The notes beneath the pieces are model-generated. The model made no database searches and was not told where the DNA came from. It saw only the letters and a program-made list of their open reading frames with translations. From JAHRAW01 sp965262585 (GTDB taxonomy: Bacteria; Pseudomonadota; Gammaproteobacteria; Arenicellales; Poriferihabitantaceae), in assembly GCA_965262585.1 (NCBI GenBank), contig OZ253546.1, forward strand, positions 744,001-808,000: a DNA stretch of 64,000 bases, written 5' to 3'. Position 1 is the stretch's first letter, and each line of letters starts with the position of its first letter. A program made the position numbers and the translations under genes. This document shows positions 27,101 to 35,062 of this stretch, in pieces.

Positions 27101-27622
27101 CGACATGACTTGATGTACCGCCGCGTAGTTGGCGTCGCTGAGTTGCCGGCGCAGCGTATCTAAATGAATGCGCTGCTGTTTTTGCAGGGAAAAACTATGT
27201 CCCAGTACATAATCCACCGGCGGCAGCCGCTGCATCAAATTGGCGCAAGTGGTGAGGATCACGGCGCGTTTCATTGCCGGCAGGCGGAACAAGATTCGAA
27301 GCCGCCGGGAGGTGATGTCCTGATGCGGCGAGAAGGTGTCGTAGGGTAGGCATTCCCAGGCGGGAAATTCGAACACCGGCGCGTCTGCATCATCGTCGAG
27401 AAAAAATCCCAAATCGCTCTTGAGAACTTGCAACTGGCGTTGATCCTCCAACACGATGACCATCACACTGGGGTGCATTCGCGTGGCTTCAGCCACCGCC
27501 AGTGCCGCCGCCGAACCGTGCAAACGGCTCCAACCGAGCCTTTGGCCGGGTTCGGGGAGTGGTGGTTTGAGCAGGAAGTCCAAGAGATTATGGGAAAATA
27601 TTAAGGCACAATACCCGGCCAT
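24137..27622 (-). CDS. mfd: Transcription-repair coupling factor Mfd
   Basis: From the ATG at 27622 the product has 1161 residues, close to E. coli Mfd (1148). It removes RNA polymerase stalled at DNA lesions and recruits UvrA. Domain order: UvrB-homology module (residues 1-300), RNA polymerase-interacting CarD-like module (DPVVHIDHGVGRYCGL), the translocase with Walker A in GDVGFGKTEVALRAA and the DEEH box in LLIIDEEHRFGVRQ, TATPIPRTLN, the RRGGQVYFLYNDV region, QLRGRVGRS, and the TRCF autoinhibitory domain at the end. An 18-residue upstream extension (to 27676) is possible but reaches into the short divergent gap before ispD. Confidence 0.96.
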   Translation of the reverse strand: MAGYCALIFSHNLLDFLLKPPLPEPGQRLGWSRLHGSAAALAVAEATRMHPSVMVIVLEDQRQLQVLKSDLGFFLDDDADAPVFEFPAWECLPYDTFSPHQDITSRRLRILFRLPAMKRAVILTTCANLMQRLPPVDYVLGHSFSLQKQQRIHLDTLRRQLSDANYAAVHQVMSPGEFALRGGLVDIFPMGADAPFRLDLFDDEIDAIHYFDPDTQRSSRQVEEISLLPAREFPMTEDGIKQFRQGFRRHFEGDPRAQKIYNEVSDGRIPAGAEFFLPLFFEHTCTLFDYLGDQVMWLLPEQLGQTAQIQWAEIRDRYQNANYDIERKVLPPETLYLNPHSLGLQLRENRRITHFPGHSKKADWAAASKAGQQFPVDPREESPYHHLLKRLAGSKNRILLAVETAGRREAMEGVLSNHDLNAKPCAGFNEFIHDSDIDLGICIYPLERGLCLPDAGIEVIAESQLYGEKVFRQRRGTRVQDPESVIRSLAELHEGDPVVHIDHGVGRYCGLQFLDIGGQQSEFLTLEYQNGDKLYVPVLSLNLIGRFVGGAPEHAPLHRLGGEQWHKARKKAQGKARDVAVELLEIEALRNARKGRAFQVPDEEYQGFVSRFPFEETPDQQRAIDEVRADLESPEPMDRLVCGDVGFGKTEVALRAAFIAVHNNCQVAILTPTTLLARQHYQTFVDRFADLSISVEMLSRFKTKKQASELVGQLKEGYPDIVIGTHRLLQSDVGFNDLGLLIIDEEHRFGVRQKEKIKQLRSQVDLLTLTATPIPRTLNITLAGLRSISLIATAPQLRLSIKTFIREWSRGLIREACLREIRRGGQVYFLYNDVRTMERFTLELAELVPEAEINFGHGRMGEVQLDRVMQDFYHQRFNVLVCSTIIESGLDIPSANTIIIHRADRFGLAQLHQLRGRVGRSHHQAFAYLLIPDRELISNDAKKRLDAFELMEELGAGFALASHDLEIRGAGELLGETQSGLIDEVGFALYSEYLTAAVTAIRENRMPMDDESDGRPIAAVVDLHIPALFPADYLASPHARLMLYKRIAGAADHHELEELQIETIDRFGLLPEPGKNLFRLTAMRLQGERLGIRKLEIGETGGAIEFTEHPAVDPATILSLVQRQPHRYRLAGPGTLALSGDFSDPVVRLGEVEQLLDGLSV

Positions 27623-27714
27623 TGAAAGCAACGGCACGGCGGGCGCGAATTGTAACCGCCACCCGCTCCAAAACATAGACGCCGCCCTAAACCCGACACC
27701 AATTAGTTAGCATT

Positions 27715-28455
27715 ATGAGCCCGGACAATATGAGTCACGGCAATAAAATTTGGGGCATCGTTCCGGCTTCGGGAATCGGCAAGCGTATGATGTCGGAATT
27801 GCCAAAGCAGTACCTGTCGGTGGGCGGAAGTCGGGTTATCGACCACGCGCTGGGGGTACTTTGTGAAAGTGATTCGGTGGATGGTGTCGTTATCGGCATT
27901 CGGGAAGGCGACCGGTGGTGGCGGGCGCAACCCTTTGAACACGCGAAGTTGCTGGCGGTCAGCCGTGGCGGCGAAACGCGCGCGCACACGGTGTTGAATG
28001 CCCTCGAACAAATGCTCGAAAGCAACCTCGCTGCCGCTGATGATTGGGTTATGGTGCACGATGGAGTGCGGCCGTGCCTCGGGCGCGCGGATGTTGAACG
28101 CTTGGTGGTCGCGGCTCGCTCCCACGGCTCCGGCGCGGTGCTCGCCACAAAACTGGCGGACACCTTGAAGCAGGGAAACAGCCGCGGCGACATTGAAAAA
28201 ACCATCGACACCGGGGGGTTATACTGGCGCGCGCTGACGCCGCAAATGTTTCGCTGCGGGCCGCTGAACACCGCGTTGCGGCAGTCCATTGAACGGGGCA
28301 TCGTGCCCACCGATGAATCCGCGGCTATGGAAATGACCGGCCTCAAGCCGGTGGCGGTGGAAGGCCATCCCGCCAACATCAAAATTACCGTACCGGCGGA
28401 CTTGGAACTGGCGTCACTTTATTTGCATGCCCAGAAAATGAACCTAAAAAAATGA
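27715..28455 (+). CDS. ispD: 2-C-methyl-D-erythritol 4-phosphate cytidylyltransferase
   Basis: The 246-residue enzyme transfers CMP to MEP in the non-mevalonate isoprenoid pathway. The N-terminal signature reads WGIVPASGIGKRMMSELPKQYL, followed by VMVHDGVRPCL, the TLKQ stretch and ALTPQMFRC; TDESAAME is followed by VEGHPANIKIT near the end. Another in-frame ATG at 27730 would remove five residues. The gene is divergent from mfd and overlaps ispF by 4 bp (ATGA). ftsB, the usual upstream partner, is not here. Confidence 0.94.
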   Translation: MSPDNMSHGNKIWGIVPASGIGKRMMSELPKQYLSVGGSRVIDHALGVLCESDSVDGVVIGIREGDRWWRAQPFEHAKLLAVSRGGETRAHTVLNALEQMLESNLAAADDWVMVHDGVRPCLGRADVERLVVAARSHGSGAVLATKLADTLKQGNSRGDIEKTIDTGGLYWRALTPQMFRCGPLNTALRQSIERGIVPTDESAAMEMTGLKPVAVEGHPANIKITVPADLELASLYLHAQKMNLKK

Positions 28456-28931
28456 GAATCGGCAACGGCTACGACGTTCACCCGTTGGTGGAAAACCGCC
28501 CGCTGATTATCGGCGGCGTAACCATTGACTGGCATCTGGGGTTGGAAGGTCATTCCGATGGCGATGTCTTGTTGCATGCCGTGTGCGATGCCTGCCTCGG
28601 TGGTGCCGGACAAGGCGACCTCGGCAAGCATTTCCCATCCTCGGACGCGCAATACCGGGACGCCAATAGTCAAATCTTTGTACGCCAAGTGCGGAAAATA
28701 CTCGCCGCCGAGAACTGGCAGGTTGTGAATATCGATTGCGTTGTGGTTGCGCAACGGCCAAAACTGGCGTCGTATATTCCGCAAATGCAAGAAAACATCG
28801 CCAACGGCCTTGGCATCACGCCAAACGTGGTCAACGTAAAAGCCACCACCACCGACGGCCTCGGTTTCTGCGGACTCGAGCAAGGCATTGCGGCCTATGC
28901 GGTAGTGCTTCTCGACCGCCCCGACAGATGA
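28452..28931 (+). CDS. ispF: 2-C-methyl-D-erythritol 2,4-cyclodiphosphate synthase
   Basis: A 159-residue trimeric zinc enzyme catalysing the next step after IspE in the MEP pathway. Metal ligands Asp8 and His10 are in GYDVHP, the third in GHSDGDVLLHAVCDA. FPSSDAQYRDANS and the C-terminal TTTDGLGFCGLEQGIAA complete the fold; the last segment has Gly and Leu where most IspF have Lys and Arg-like residues (EKLGFTGR), a mild deviation. Translationally coupled to ispD. Confidence 0.94.
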   Translation: MRIGNGYDVHPLVENRPLIIGGVTIDWHLGLEGHSDGDVLLHAVCDACLGGAGQGDLGKHFPSSDAQYRDANSQIFVRQVRKILAAENWQVVNIDCVVVAQRPKLASYIPQMQENIANGLGITPNVVNVKATTTDGLGFCGLEQGIAAYAVVLLDRPDR

Positions 28932-28963
28932 GTTAGTTTTCTGGCTAGGTGATTCGGGCGCAC

Positions 28964-29317
28964 TTATTCGGGCTTTATCATCCACCCCAGCGGGCGGCCA
29001 CCGAACAGGTGCATGTGCAGATGAAACACTTCCTGATTGGCGTGGCGGCCGCAGTTGACTAACAGGCGATAGCCATCTTCGGCGACGCCCTCCTGCGCTG
29101 CCAACTGCCGGGCAACCACGAACATGTGTCCGAGTACGCCCTCGTCTTCGGCGGTAATGTCGTTGACCGTGGGGATGATCCGGTTGGGGATGATCAGCAG
29201 ATGAGTCGGTGCCTGAGGATTGATGTCGCGGAACGCAGTTACCCGGTCGTCCTGAAAGACGATATCCGCGGGAATTTCCCCCGTGACGATTTTGCTGAAA
29301 AGTGTGTCTTCGGTCAT
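28964..29317 (-). CDS. HIT family protein, HinT-like purine nucleoside phosphoramidase
   Basis: A 117-residue histidine-triad protein. It starts TLFSKIVTGEIPADIVFQDD, typical of HinT/PKCI-type members, and ends with the triad HLHMHLFGGRPLGWM. The family hydrolyses nucleoside phosphoramidates and aminoacyl-adenylates. It is convergent with ispF and lies 158 bp downstream of chaC on the same strand. Confidence 0.93.
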   Translation of the reverse strand: MTEDTLFSKIVTGEIPADIVFQDDRVTAFRDINPQAPTHLLIIPNRIIPTVNDITAEDEGVLGHMFVVARQLAAQEGVAEDGYRLLVNCGRHANQEVFHLHMHLFGGRPLGWMIKPE

Positions 29318-29418
29318 TATGATTATGGACGATGCTTCACTCCCAAACTATAACAAAGCACTCAACCTGTCAACCGCTATACGCATCCGCCACATATTGC
29401 GCCGTACCTGTCCGAAGC

Positions 29419-29437
29419 GCGGGGAGCGTCCCCCGCA
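29419..29437. repeat. GC-rich hairpin similar to one at 53.54 kb
   Basis: GCGGGG-AGCGT-CCCCCGC in the HIT-chaC gap; a closely similar hairpin occurs before the large autotransporter gene. Neither has a T-tract. Confidence 0.45.
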
Positions 29438-29475
29438 TTGCGTGTCACGCGCAACCTCTCCGCGCCTAGCGTCTT

Positions 29476-30081
29476 TCAGCGAAGTTTCTCCGCGACTGCG
29501 TGAAGCGTAGTACGCGTAATTTCGAACTTGCTCAGATGGCGCACGGTGTTTAGCACGTAGTCGCAATTTTTCCCGCGCTTGCCCGTGGCGGCGAGAACTA
29601 CGGCGGCGGTTTCGGCGATGCCCAGTGGGCGGGCGAATTGGGGATGTTCGCGTTTGGAGACGAAGGTCAGCGCATTCACGCCGGCGCCGTTGCGGAGATA
29701 TACTTTTTTAATCACCGGAAGGTAGGCGTTGTTCAGCATTTCCCGCTTCATCAAATACTCCGAGGCCACGGGAATGTCGCGAGGCGCAACGCACAGGGCC
29801 ATGCCGTTGCAGGAGCCGCCACGGTCGAGGCCGAGCACCAATCCCGGACACCGGGCGGTGCCTCGGTAGTGAATCGACCACAGACAAAGCCGCCGATGAT
29901 AGCCGTATAGGCGCGCCGGCAGTGCTTCTTCGACCTTGAAGCCCGGATTCCACATCAGCGAACCGTAGCCGAATACCCACAAATCGCCGTCGGGCATGGG
30001 CAGGGTGCCGGATTCATATGGCTCAAACCGGGTTGCGCTAAAGTCGGGCCGGAGTTTGGATAGGAAGTCGGATGCTTTCAT
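29476..30081 (-). CDS. ChaC-like gamma-glutamylcyclotransferase
   Basis: A 201-residue protein of the ChaC family, which cleaves glutathione to 5-oxoproline and Cys-Gly. The family signature VFGYGSLMWNPGF binds the gamma-glutamyl moiety, followed by YGYHRRLCLWS, PGLVLGLDRGGSCNG and the region YLMKREM, where the catalytic glutamate of the family lies. The gene is 16 bp downstream of the glutamate dehydrogenase stop on the same strand, suggesting co-transcription of two glutamate-releasing enzymes. Confidence 0.9.
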   Translation of the reverse strand: MKASDFLSKLRPDFSATRFEPYESGTLPMPDGDLWVFGYGSLMWNPGFKVEEALPARLYGYHRRLCLWSIHYRGTARCPGLVLGLDRGGSCNGMALCVAPRDIPVASEYLMKREMLNNAYLPVIKKVYLRNGAGVNALTFVSKREHPQFARPLGIAETAAVVLAATGKRGKNCDYVLNTVRHLSKFEITRTTLHAVAEKLR

Positions 30082-30097
30082 ACCGCAGCATGCGGTG

Positions 30098-33000
30098 TCA
30101 GTGCAGCCACGCCAGTTCGCTGATTAGCACCGACAGCATGGCAAAGTCGGGGGTCGGTTCGGCTTTCAAGGCGGCGGTCATTTTTTCGATAACCCGTATG
30201 GGATCGCGGTTTGCTTGTAGCCAGCGTTCGATCATTGTGCCGGGTGCCGCGGCGCCTTTGCTTGATAATACTTTGTGGGTGATCGTGCTATGGCTAGCGC
30301 GTAGGTCGTTGCCGAGGCTGAATCTCGCTCGCTCGTGCCAGTCGTTGCTCACCGACAGCGAATCGATGGCTTGCTGGGCCCAGTCGAGGCCGAGGGTCTC
30401 GCGCACCTGAAAATAAATTCCGGCGGTGTGTTCGAGGGGGCGTTTGCTTAGTGCAGATATGTTCACGATGTCAACCGCCCAGCCCAAAGACGGCAGCGCG
30501 GCGATGCGTTCGGCGAGGGCCGGAGGCACGCCATCCGCGGCGAGTTTTTTGCCGCGCCGGGTCATGGTCGCCGAAGCGTTGTGGCCGAGGTTTTTTTTCA
30601 GCAGAGTGCGGAGTTTGTCGCAGCCGGGTCGGAAGGTGGACACCAGTGCCTGAATATCCAGCGGCCCCGGTTGGTTACGCAGCAACCAAGCGATGCACAA
30701 TCGCATGGTCTCGGCGGTCTGGTTGAGCATTTCCATTTGCACACCGGCGTCTACTTTGTTATCCAGAGATTCGATTTCGGCGTTGGTGGCGGGGATGCCG
30801 AGTATGTCCCGCGCGGCGATGTAGGCGCGGGTGATTTCGGTGGCTTTGCTGCCGGTAAGGTCTGCCAGATGCAAGTGAAAGTTCGGCCCCATGGCATCCA
30901 CCAGATGATTGGTTATCTGAGTGGAAATAATCTCCCGCCCGAGGCGATGGGCGCGCACCAACCGAGGATATTTTTTCGCCAGCACCGCCGGAAAGTAACG
31001 GTCGAGTTCCACCGCCAGATACGGATCGTCAGGCACATCGGAGTCGAGCAGCGTCTGATACAAATCCATCTTGCTGTAGGACAGCAGCACCGCGAGTTCG
31101 GGTCGCGTCAGCCATTTCCCTTCTTCGCGACGCTCTTCCAGCGCGGCGTTGTCCGGCAGGAATTCAATTTCGCGGTTGAGCAATCCCTTCTCCTCCAGTG
31201 CGTCAATGGCGCGGCACTGCTGAGGCATAAGCCGGTTGCTGCGCGCCGCCTCGATGCTGAGGGCTTGGGTCTGCGTATAATTGTTTGCCAGCACCAGCAA
31301 GCCGATTTCCGTCTCCATTTTCGCCAGCAACTGGTTTCGCCGACCGGGCGCAAGGCTTTTTTTCTGAATGGCGGCGTTCAGCAAAATCTTGATGTTGACT
31401 TCGTGATCCGAAGTATCGACCCCGGCGGAGTTATCGATGGCATCGGTGTAGCACAGCCCGCCGCACTGGGCATATTCGATGCGCGCCAGTTGCGTCATGC
31501 CGAGATTGCCGCCTTCGCCAATCACCTTGCAGCGCAGTTGATTGGCGTCGACGCGCAGGCCGTCGTTGTTTTTGTCCTGAGCGGCGGCGGTGGATTCGGT
31601 CGATGCTTTTACATAGGTGCCGATGCCGCCGTTCCACAACAATTCCACTTCCGCCTTGAGGATGATGTTAATCAGATCATCCGGGGCATATTTGTCGCGC
31701 TCCGCGCCCAGGGCTTTTTTGGCTTGGGGGGAAAGCGTGATGGATTTTGAGGTGCGCTCGAAAACGCCGCCGCCGGCGGAGATTAATTTGCGCTCGTAAT
31801 CGGCCCACGAGGAACGCGGCATGGCAAACAGGCGTTTTCTTTCGCGGTAACTGCGCGCGGCATCCGGTTGCGGATCGATGAAAATGTGCAGGTGATTAAA
31901 AGCCGCCAGCAGGCGGATGTGCCGGGACAGCAGCATGCCGTTGCCGAATACATCGCCGCCCATGTCGCCGATGCCGACTACGCTGAAGTCGGCGGACTGA
32001 ATGTCTTTGCCGAGTTCGCGGAAATGTCGTTTCACCGATTCCCACGCGCCTCGGGCGGTGATGCCCATTTTCTTGTGGTCGTAGCCCGCCGAACCGCCGG
32101 AAGCGAAGGCGTCGCCGAGCCAGAATCCGTAGTCTGCCGACAGCGCGTTGGCGATGTCGGAAAAGGTGGCGGTGCCTTTGTCGGCGGCGACTACCAGATA
32201 CGGATCGTCGCCGTCCATTCGCACGACATCTTTGGGCGGAATGATTTTGTTGCCGGACAAGTTGTCGGTCAAGTCGAGCAAGCCGCTGATGAACATCCGG
32301 TAACAGGCAATCACTTCCTGTTGGATTTGCTCACGCGATGTCGGTAGGCACTTGGCGACGAACCCGCCTTTGGAGCCGACCGGCACGATGACCGCGTTTT
32401 TGACTCGCTGCGCTTTAACCAAGCCGAGCACTTCGGTGCGAAAATCTTCGGGACGCTCGGACCACCGCAAGCCGCCTCGGGCGATGTCGCCGCCGCGCAG
32501 GTGCACGCCTTCGACGCGTGGCGAGTAAACAAAAATTTCATACTTCGGCGCCGGTTCGGGGATGCGCGGGATGGCACACGAATCGAGTTTTAGCGAGAGA
32601 TAGGGTTTGCTGTCGCCAGATTGGTCGGATTGATAGTAATTGGTGCGCAAGGTGGCGTTGATTACATCGAGCAAGGCATGGATGATGCGGTCTTCGTCGA
32701 GAGTTGCGACTTGTTCTAATTGGCGATGAATCGTCGCTTGGAGGTTGCGTGTGCCGGTTGCCGCCGGGTCAAACCGCGCGTGAAAAAATCCCACGATGGA
32801 AACCACCAAGTCCGGGTTGTTGGCAAGCGCTTCGATGATGTAGCGTTCGCTGTATCGCAGGCGGATTTGTTTGAGGTAGCGGTAATACGCCCGCAACAAA
32901 CCGATTTCTTTCCAGTTCAGTCCGGCTAACAGCGTCAGTTGATTGAAGCCGTCGTTTTCAATTTTTCCGTACCACGCTTGAGTGAAGGTAGACTGAAAAT

Positions 33001-34924
33001 TTTCCGCAACGGCGACGATGTCGAATTTCTGGTTGTCTTGACGCACGATTTCAAAGTCATGCAACCAGAAGGTTGCGTCATCCCGACGCCGAAAGCGATG
33101 CGGCTGCTCGCCCAAAACCCGGATGCCCATGTTCTCCAATATCGGCAGGACGTCAGACAGGGCGATGGGTTGGTTGTTGGAATACAATTTGAAACTGGCG
33201 GTGCATTCGTTGCGGCTGTGTTCGCGCCGTTCGCCGTTGCTCAGCGTGGCGTAAATCTTGTCGGTCCCGGTTTTAGAAAAGCGGGCGATGTCGATGACCG
33301 CCTGCTCCACCGGAAACTCGTCTTGATAGCCGGTTGGAAAGGCATCTCGGTATAGTTCAAGGGTTTGATTGGCGGTTTCATAGCCGAGTTGTCGACGGAT
33401 GGATTCGTGCAAGTTGTCGTTCCAGTCCCGCGCCATAACTTGAATCTCGCGTTCCAGTTGCGACCCGTCCACCTTGCGTTCCGAACGATCGCGGCAGTGA
33501 ACCAGATAATGAATTCGGATCAGGATTGAATCGGAAAAGTAGGCGTTGAAGGTTACTTCCTCGGCGTCGAGATGCTCCTGTAAAAATTTTTGGATGCGCT
33601 GGCGCAACGTGCTGTTGAACAACTCGCGGGGGATATACACCAAACAGGAATAAAAATGCCCGCAGATATTGCGATGTAAATGCACCCGGGTTTTACGGCG
33701 TTCCAGATGGTTGAGAATGGTCATGCAAAGCCCGTATAAACTGCGCGTGTCCATCTGAAATAGTTTTTCCCTGGGCAGCGTCTCCAGAATGGCACGCAGC
33801 GATTTATACCCGTGTCCGCCCGGACGCAAGGTGCTCTCGCTGAGTACATAGGCGGTTTTGTTGCGAAGATGCGGGATGGCCGTAGTCGGCAGCAGCGCCG
33901 AGGCACCGGCGAGAAAGCCAAGAATGCAACTCACTCGGCGTGTCTTGTTTTTGCGCTTGTTTGTGCTTTGGGGCGCGCCGGAATTGAACGAGTGGTCGAT
34001 GAGGATGCAGTCGAGATAATTGGCGCGGTGGATGGTGGAGCGCCAGCGGGATTTGGTGAACACCAACGGCGACTTTTGGCCGTGGGCCGGCGGCGGCAGA
34101 ATCGCCATGGCCGAGTCGGGGTCGCGGCGATAGGCTGCGCGCAACACCCCCAACACCGAGGTTCCATCAATCACGCTTTCCGGTCCGCGCGCGGTTTCGG
34201 TTACCTCCATTTCGGCATAACCGAGAAAAGCAAAATTGTGATTTTCCATCCACCGCAGCAACTCGCCGTGCTCGGACTGTGCTGACAGGTTGACGCCGGG
34301 CGCGCGGCTTCCCACATCATCCGCCAGCGATAGCGCATGGTTGCGCATTTTTTTCCAGTCCTTCACCACGATTTCAATGTCAGCCAGGACATTTTGCAAC
34401 CCCCGGCGCAAGGATTGATGTTCGTTTTCCGGGGTGAAATCAATGACGAACTGAATGTAGGATTCGACCACCGCGCCGTCTTGTAGTTTGGCTTGCTTGC
34501 CCTTGAAACGGGACATGGTTTGTGCCCGGTGTCGGCGGTCGCGCCGCACTTCAAAATTTGGGTGGACGGAACGGTACGGAGTCTTGCGCATCGCATTCAG
34601 TTTGATGGTCAGCGAATCGATGATGAAAGGTTTGTCGTCGGTAACGATGTTGATGAGGGTAGCGTCCCGGTGGTCGACGGATGGGTTGCTTTTGTCGCTC
34701 AGGTTATATACTTCGATCAAGGTTTTGCCCGGCGCGCGGACTTTTCCAAATTCCCGATGCCGCAACGCAGCGGCGCGAAATTCCAACGCCTTGTGGGCGG
34801 TAAAATCCTGCCCCGAAAGTCGATGGTAGAAGTCGCGCAAAAAGGCGATCTCGTCCTTGCCGGGGGCCGGCTTGACTTGGTTCTTGACCGTGGCGAGGAG
34901 TTTTTCGGTAACCGTATTTTTCAT
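30098..34924 (-). CDS. gdhB: NAD-specific glutamate dehydrogenase (large, 180-kDa class)
   Basis: A 1608-residue protein of the GDH-180 class known from Pseudomonas and other Proteobacteria, which deaminates glutamate to 2-oxoglutarate and ammonium in catabolism. The long N-terminal part holds ACT-like regulatory segments (EHGELLRWMENHNFAFLGY). The catalytic core starts near RGGLRWSERPEDFRTEVLGL, with the substrate lysine region VPVGSKGGFVAKCLP, DGDDPYLVVAADKGTATFSD and SGGSAGYDHKKMGITARGAW, then the NAD domain with VGIGDMGGDVFGNGM. A helical C-terminal extension ends in LAWLH. It is divergent from tdm; glutamate dehydrogenase beside methylated-amine genes would fit nitrogen mobilisation. Confidence 0.95.
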   Translation of the reverse strand: MKNTVTEKLLATVKNQVKPAPGKDEIAFLRDFYHRLSGQDFTAHKALEFRAAALRHREFGKVRAPGKTLIEVYNLSDKSNPSVDHRDATLINIVTDDKPFIIDSLTIKLNAMRKTPYRSVHPNFEVRRDRRHRAQTMSRFKGKQAKLQDGAVVESYIQFVIDFTPENEHQSLRRGLQNVLADIEIVVKDWKKMRNHALSLADDVGSRAPGVNLSAQSEHGELLRWMENHNFAFLGYAEMEVTETARGPESVIDGTSVLGVLRAAYRRDPDSAMAILPPPAHGQKSPLVFTKSRWRSTIHRANYLDCILIDHSFNSGAPQSTNKRKNKTRRVSCILGFLAGASALLPTTAIPHLRNKTAYVLSESTLRPGGHGYKSLRAILETLPREKLFQMDTRSLYGLCMTILNHLERRKTRVHLHRNICGHFYSCLVYIPRELFNSTLRQRIQKFLQEHLDAEEVTFNAYFSDSILIRIHYLVHCRDRSERKVDGSQLEREIQVMARDWNDNLHESIRRQLGYETANQTLELYRDAFPTGYQDEFPVEQAVIDIARFSKTGTDKIYATLSNGERREHSRNECTASFKLYSNNQPIALSDVLPILENMGIRVLGEQPHRFRRRDDATFWLHDFEIVRQDNQKFDIVAVAENFQSTFTQAWYGKIENDGFNQLTLLAGLNWKEIGLLRAYYRYLKQIRLRYSERYIIEALANNPDLVVSIVGFFHARFDPAATGTRNLQATIHRQLEQVATLDEDRIIHALLDVINATLRTNYYQSDQSGDSKPYLSLKLDSCAIPRIPEPAPKYEIFVYSPRVEGVHLRGGDIARGGLRWSERPEDFRTEVLGLVKAQRVKNAVIVPVGSKGGFVAKCLPTSREQIQQEVIACYRMFISGLLDLTDNLSGNKIIPPKDVVRMDGDDPYLVVAADKGTATFSDIANALSADYGFWLGDAFASGGSAGYDHKKMGITARGAWESVKRHFRELGKDIQSADFSVVGIGDMGGDVFGNGMLLSRHIRLLAAFNHLHIFIDPQPDAARSYRERKRLFAMPRSSWADYERKLISAGGGVFERTSKSITLSPQAKKALGAERDKYAPDDLINIILKAEVELLWNGGIGTYVKASTESTAAAQDKNNDGLRVDANQLRCKVIGEGGNLGMTQLARIEYAQCGGLCYTDAIDNSAGVDTSDHEVNIKILLNAAIQKKSLAPGRRNQLLAKMETEIGLLVLANNYTQTQALSIEAARSNRLMPQQCRAIDALEEKGLLNREIEFLPDNAALEERREEGKWLTRPELAVLLSYSKMDLYQTLLDSDVPDDPYLAVELDRYFPAVLAKKYPRLVRAHRLGREIISTQITNHLVDAMGPNFHLHLADLTGSKATEITRAYIAARDILGIPATNAEIESLDNKVDAGVQMEMLNQTAETMRLCIAWLLRNQPGPLDIQALVSTFRPGCDKLRTLLKKNLGHNASATMTRRGKKLAADGVPPALAERIAALPSLGWAVDIVNISALSKRPLEHTAGIYFQVRETLGLDWAQQAIDSLSVSNDWHERARFSLGNDLRASHSTITHKVLSSKGAAAPGTMIERWLQANRDPIRVIEKMTAALKAEPTPDFAMLSVLISELAWLH

Positions 34925-35002
34925 CGTGCCAATACTGGTAGGATTGGTTCATCCGGCGTGCGCACCGGCGGCACCCAAAATTAGTAGGTCGCGCCATTAT
35001 AA

Positions 35003-35054
35003 GGGATAACATTGCCTCATAATGGATAACATTATCCCGAAGCGGGTGTATAGT
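35003..35054 (+). promoter_or_regulatory. Candidate operator and promoter for tdm
   Basis: GGATAACATT occurs twice, 20 bp apart (35004 and 35024); the second is part of the palindrome GGATAACATTATCC (35024-35037). A -10-like TATAGT lies at 35049-35054, only 8 bp before the tdm ATG at 35063, so the palindrome would cover the -35 region. This looks like an operator for a dimeric regulator acting on tdm and possibly on the divergent gdhB. Inferred from sequence only. Confidence 0.5.
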
Positions 35055-35062
35055 ATTTGCCG

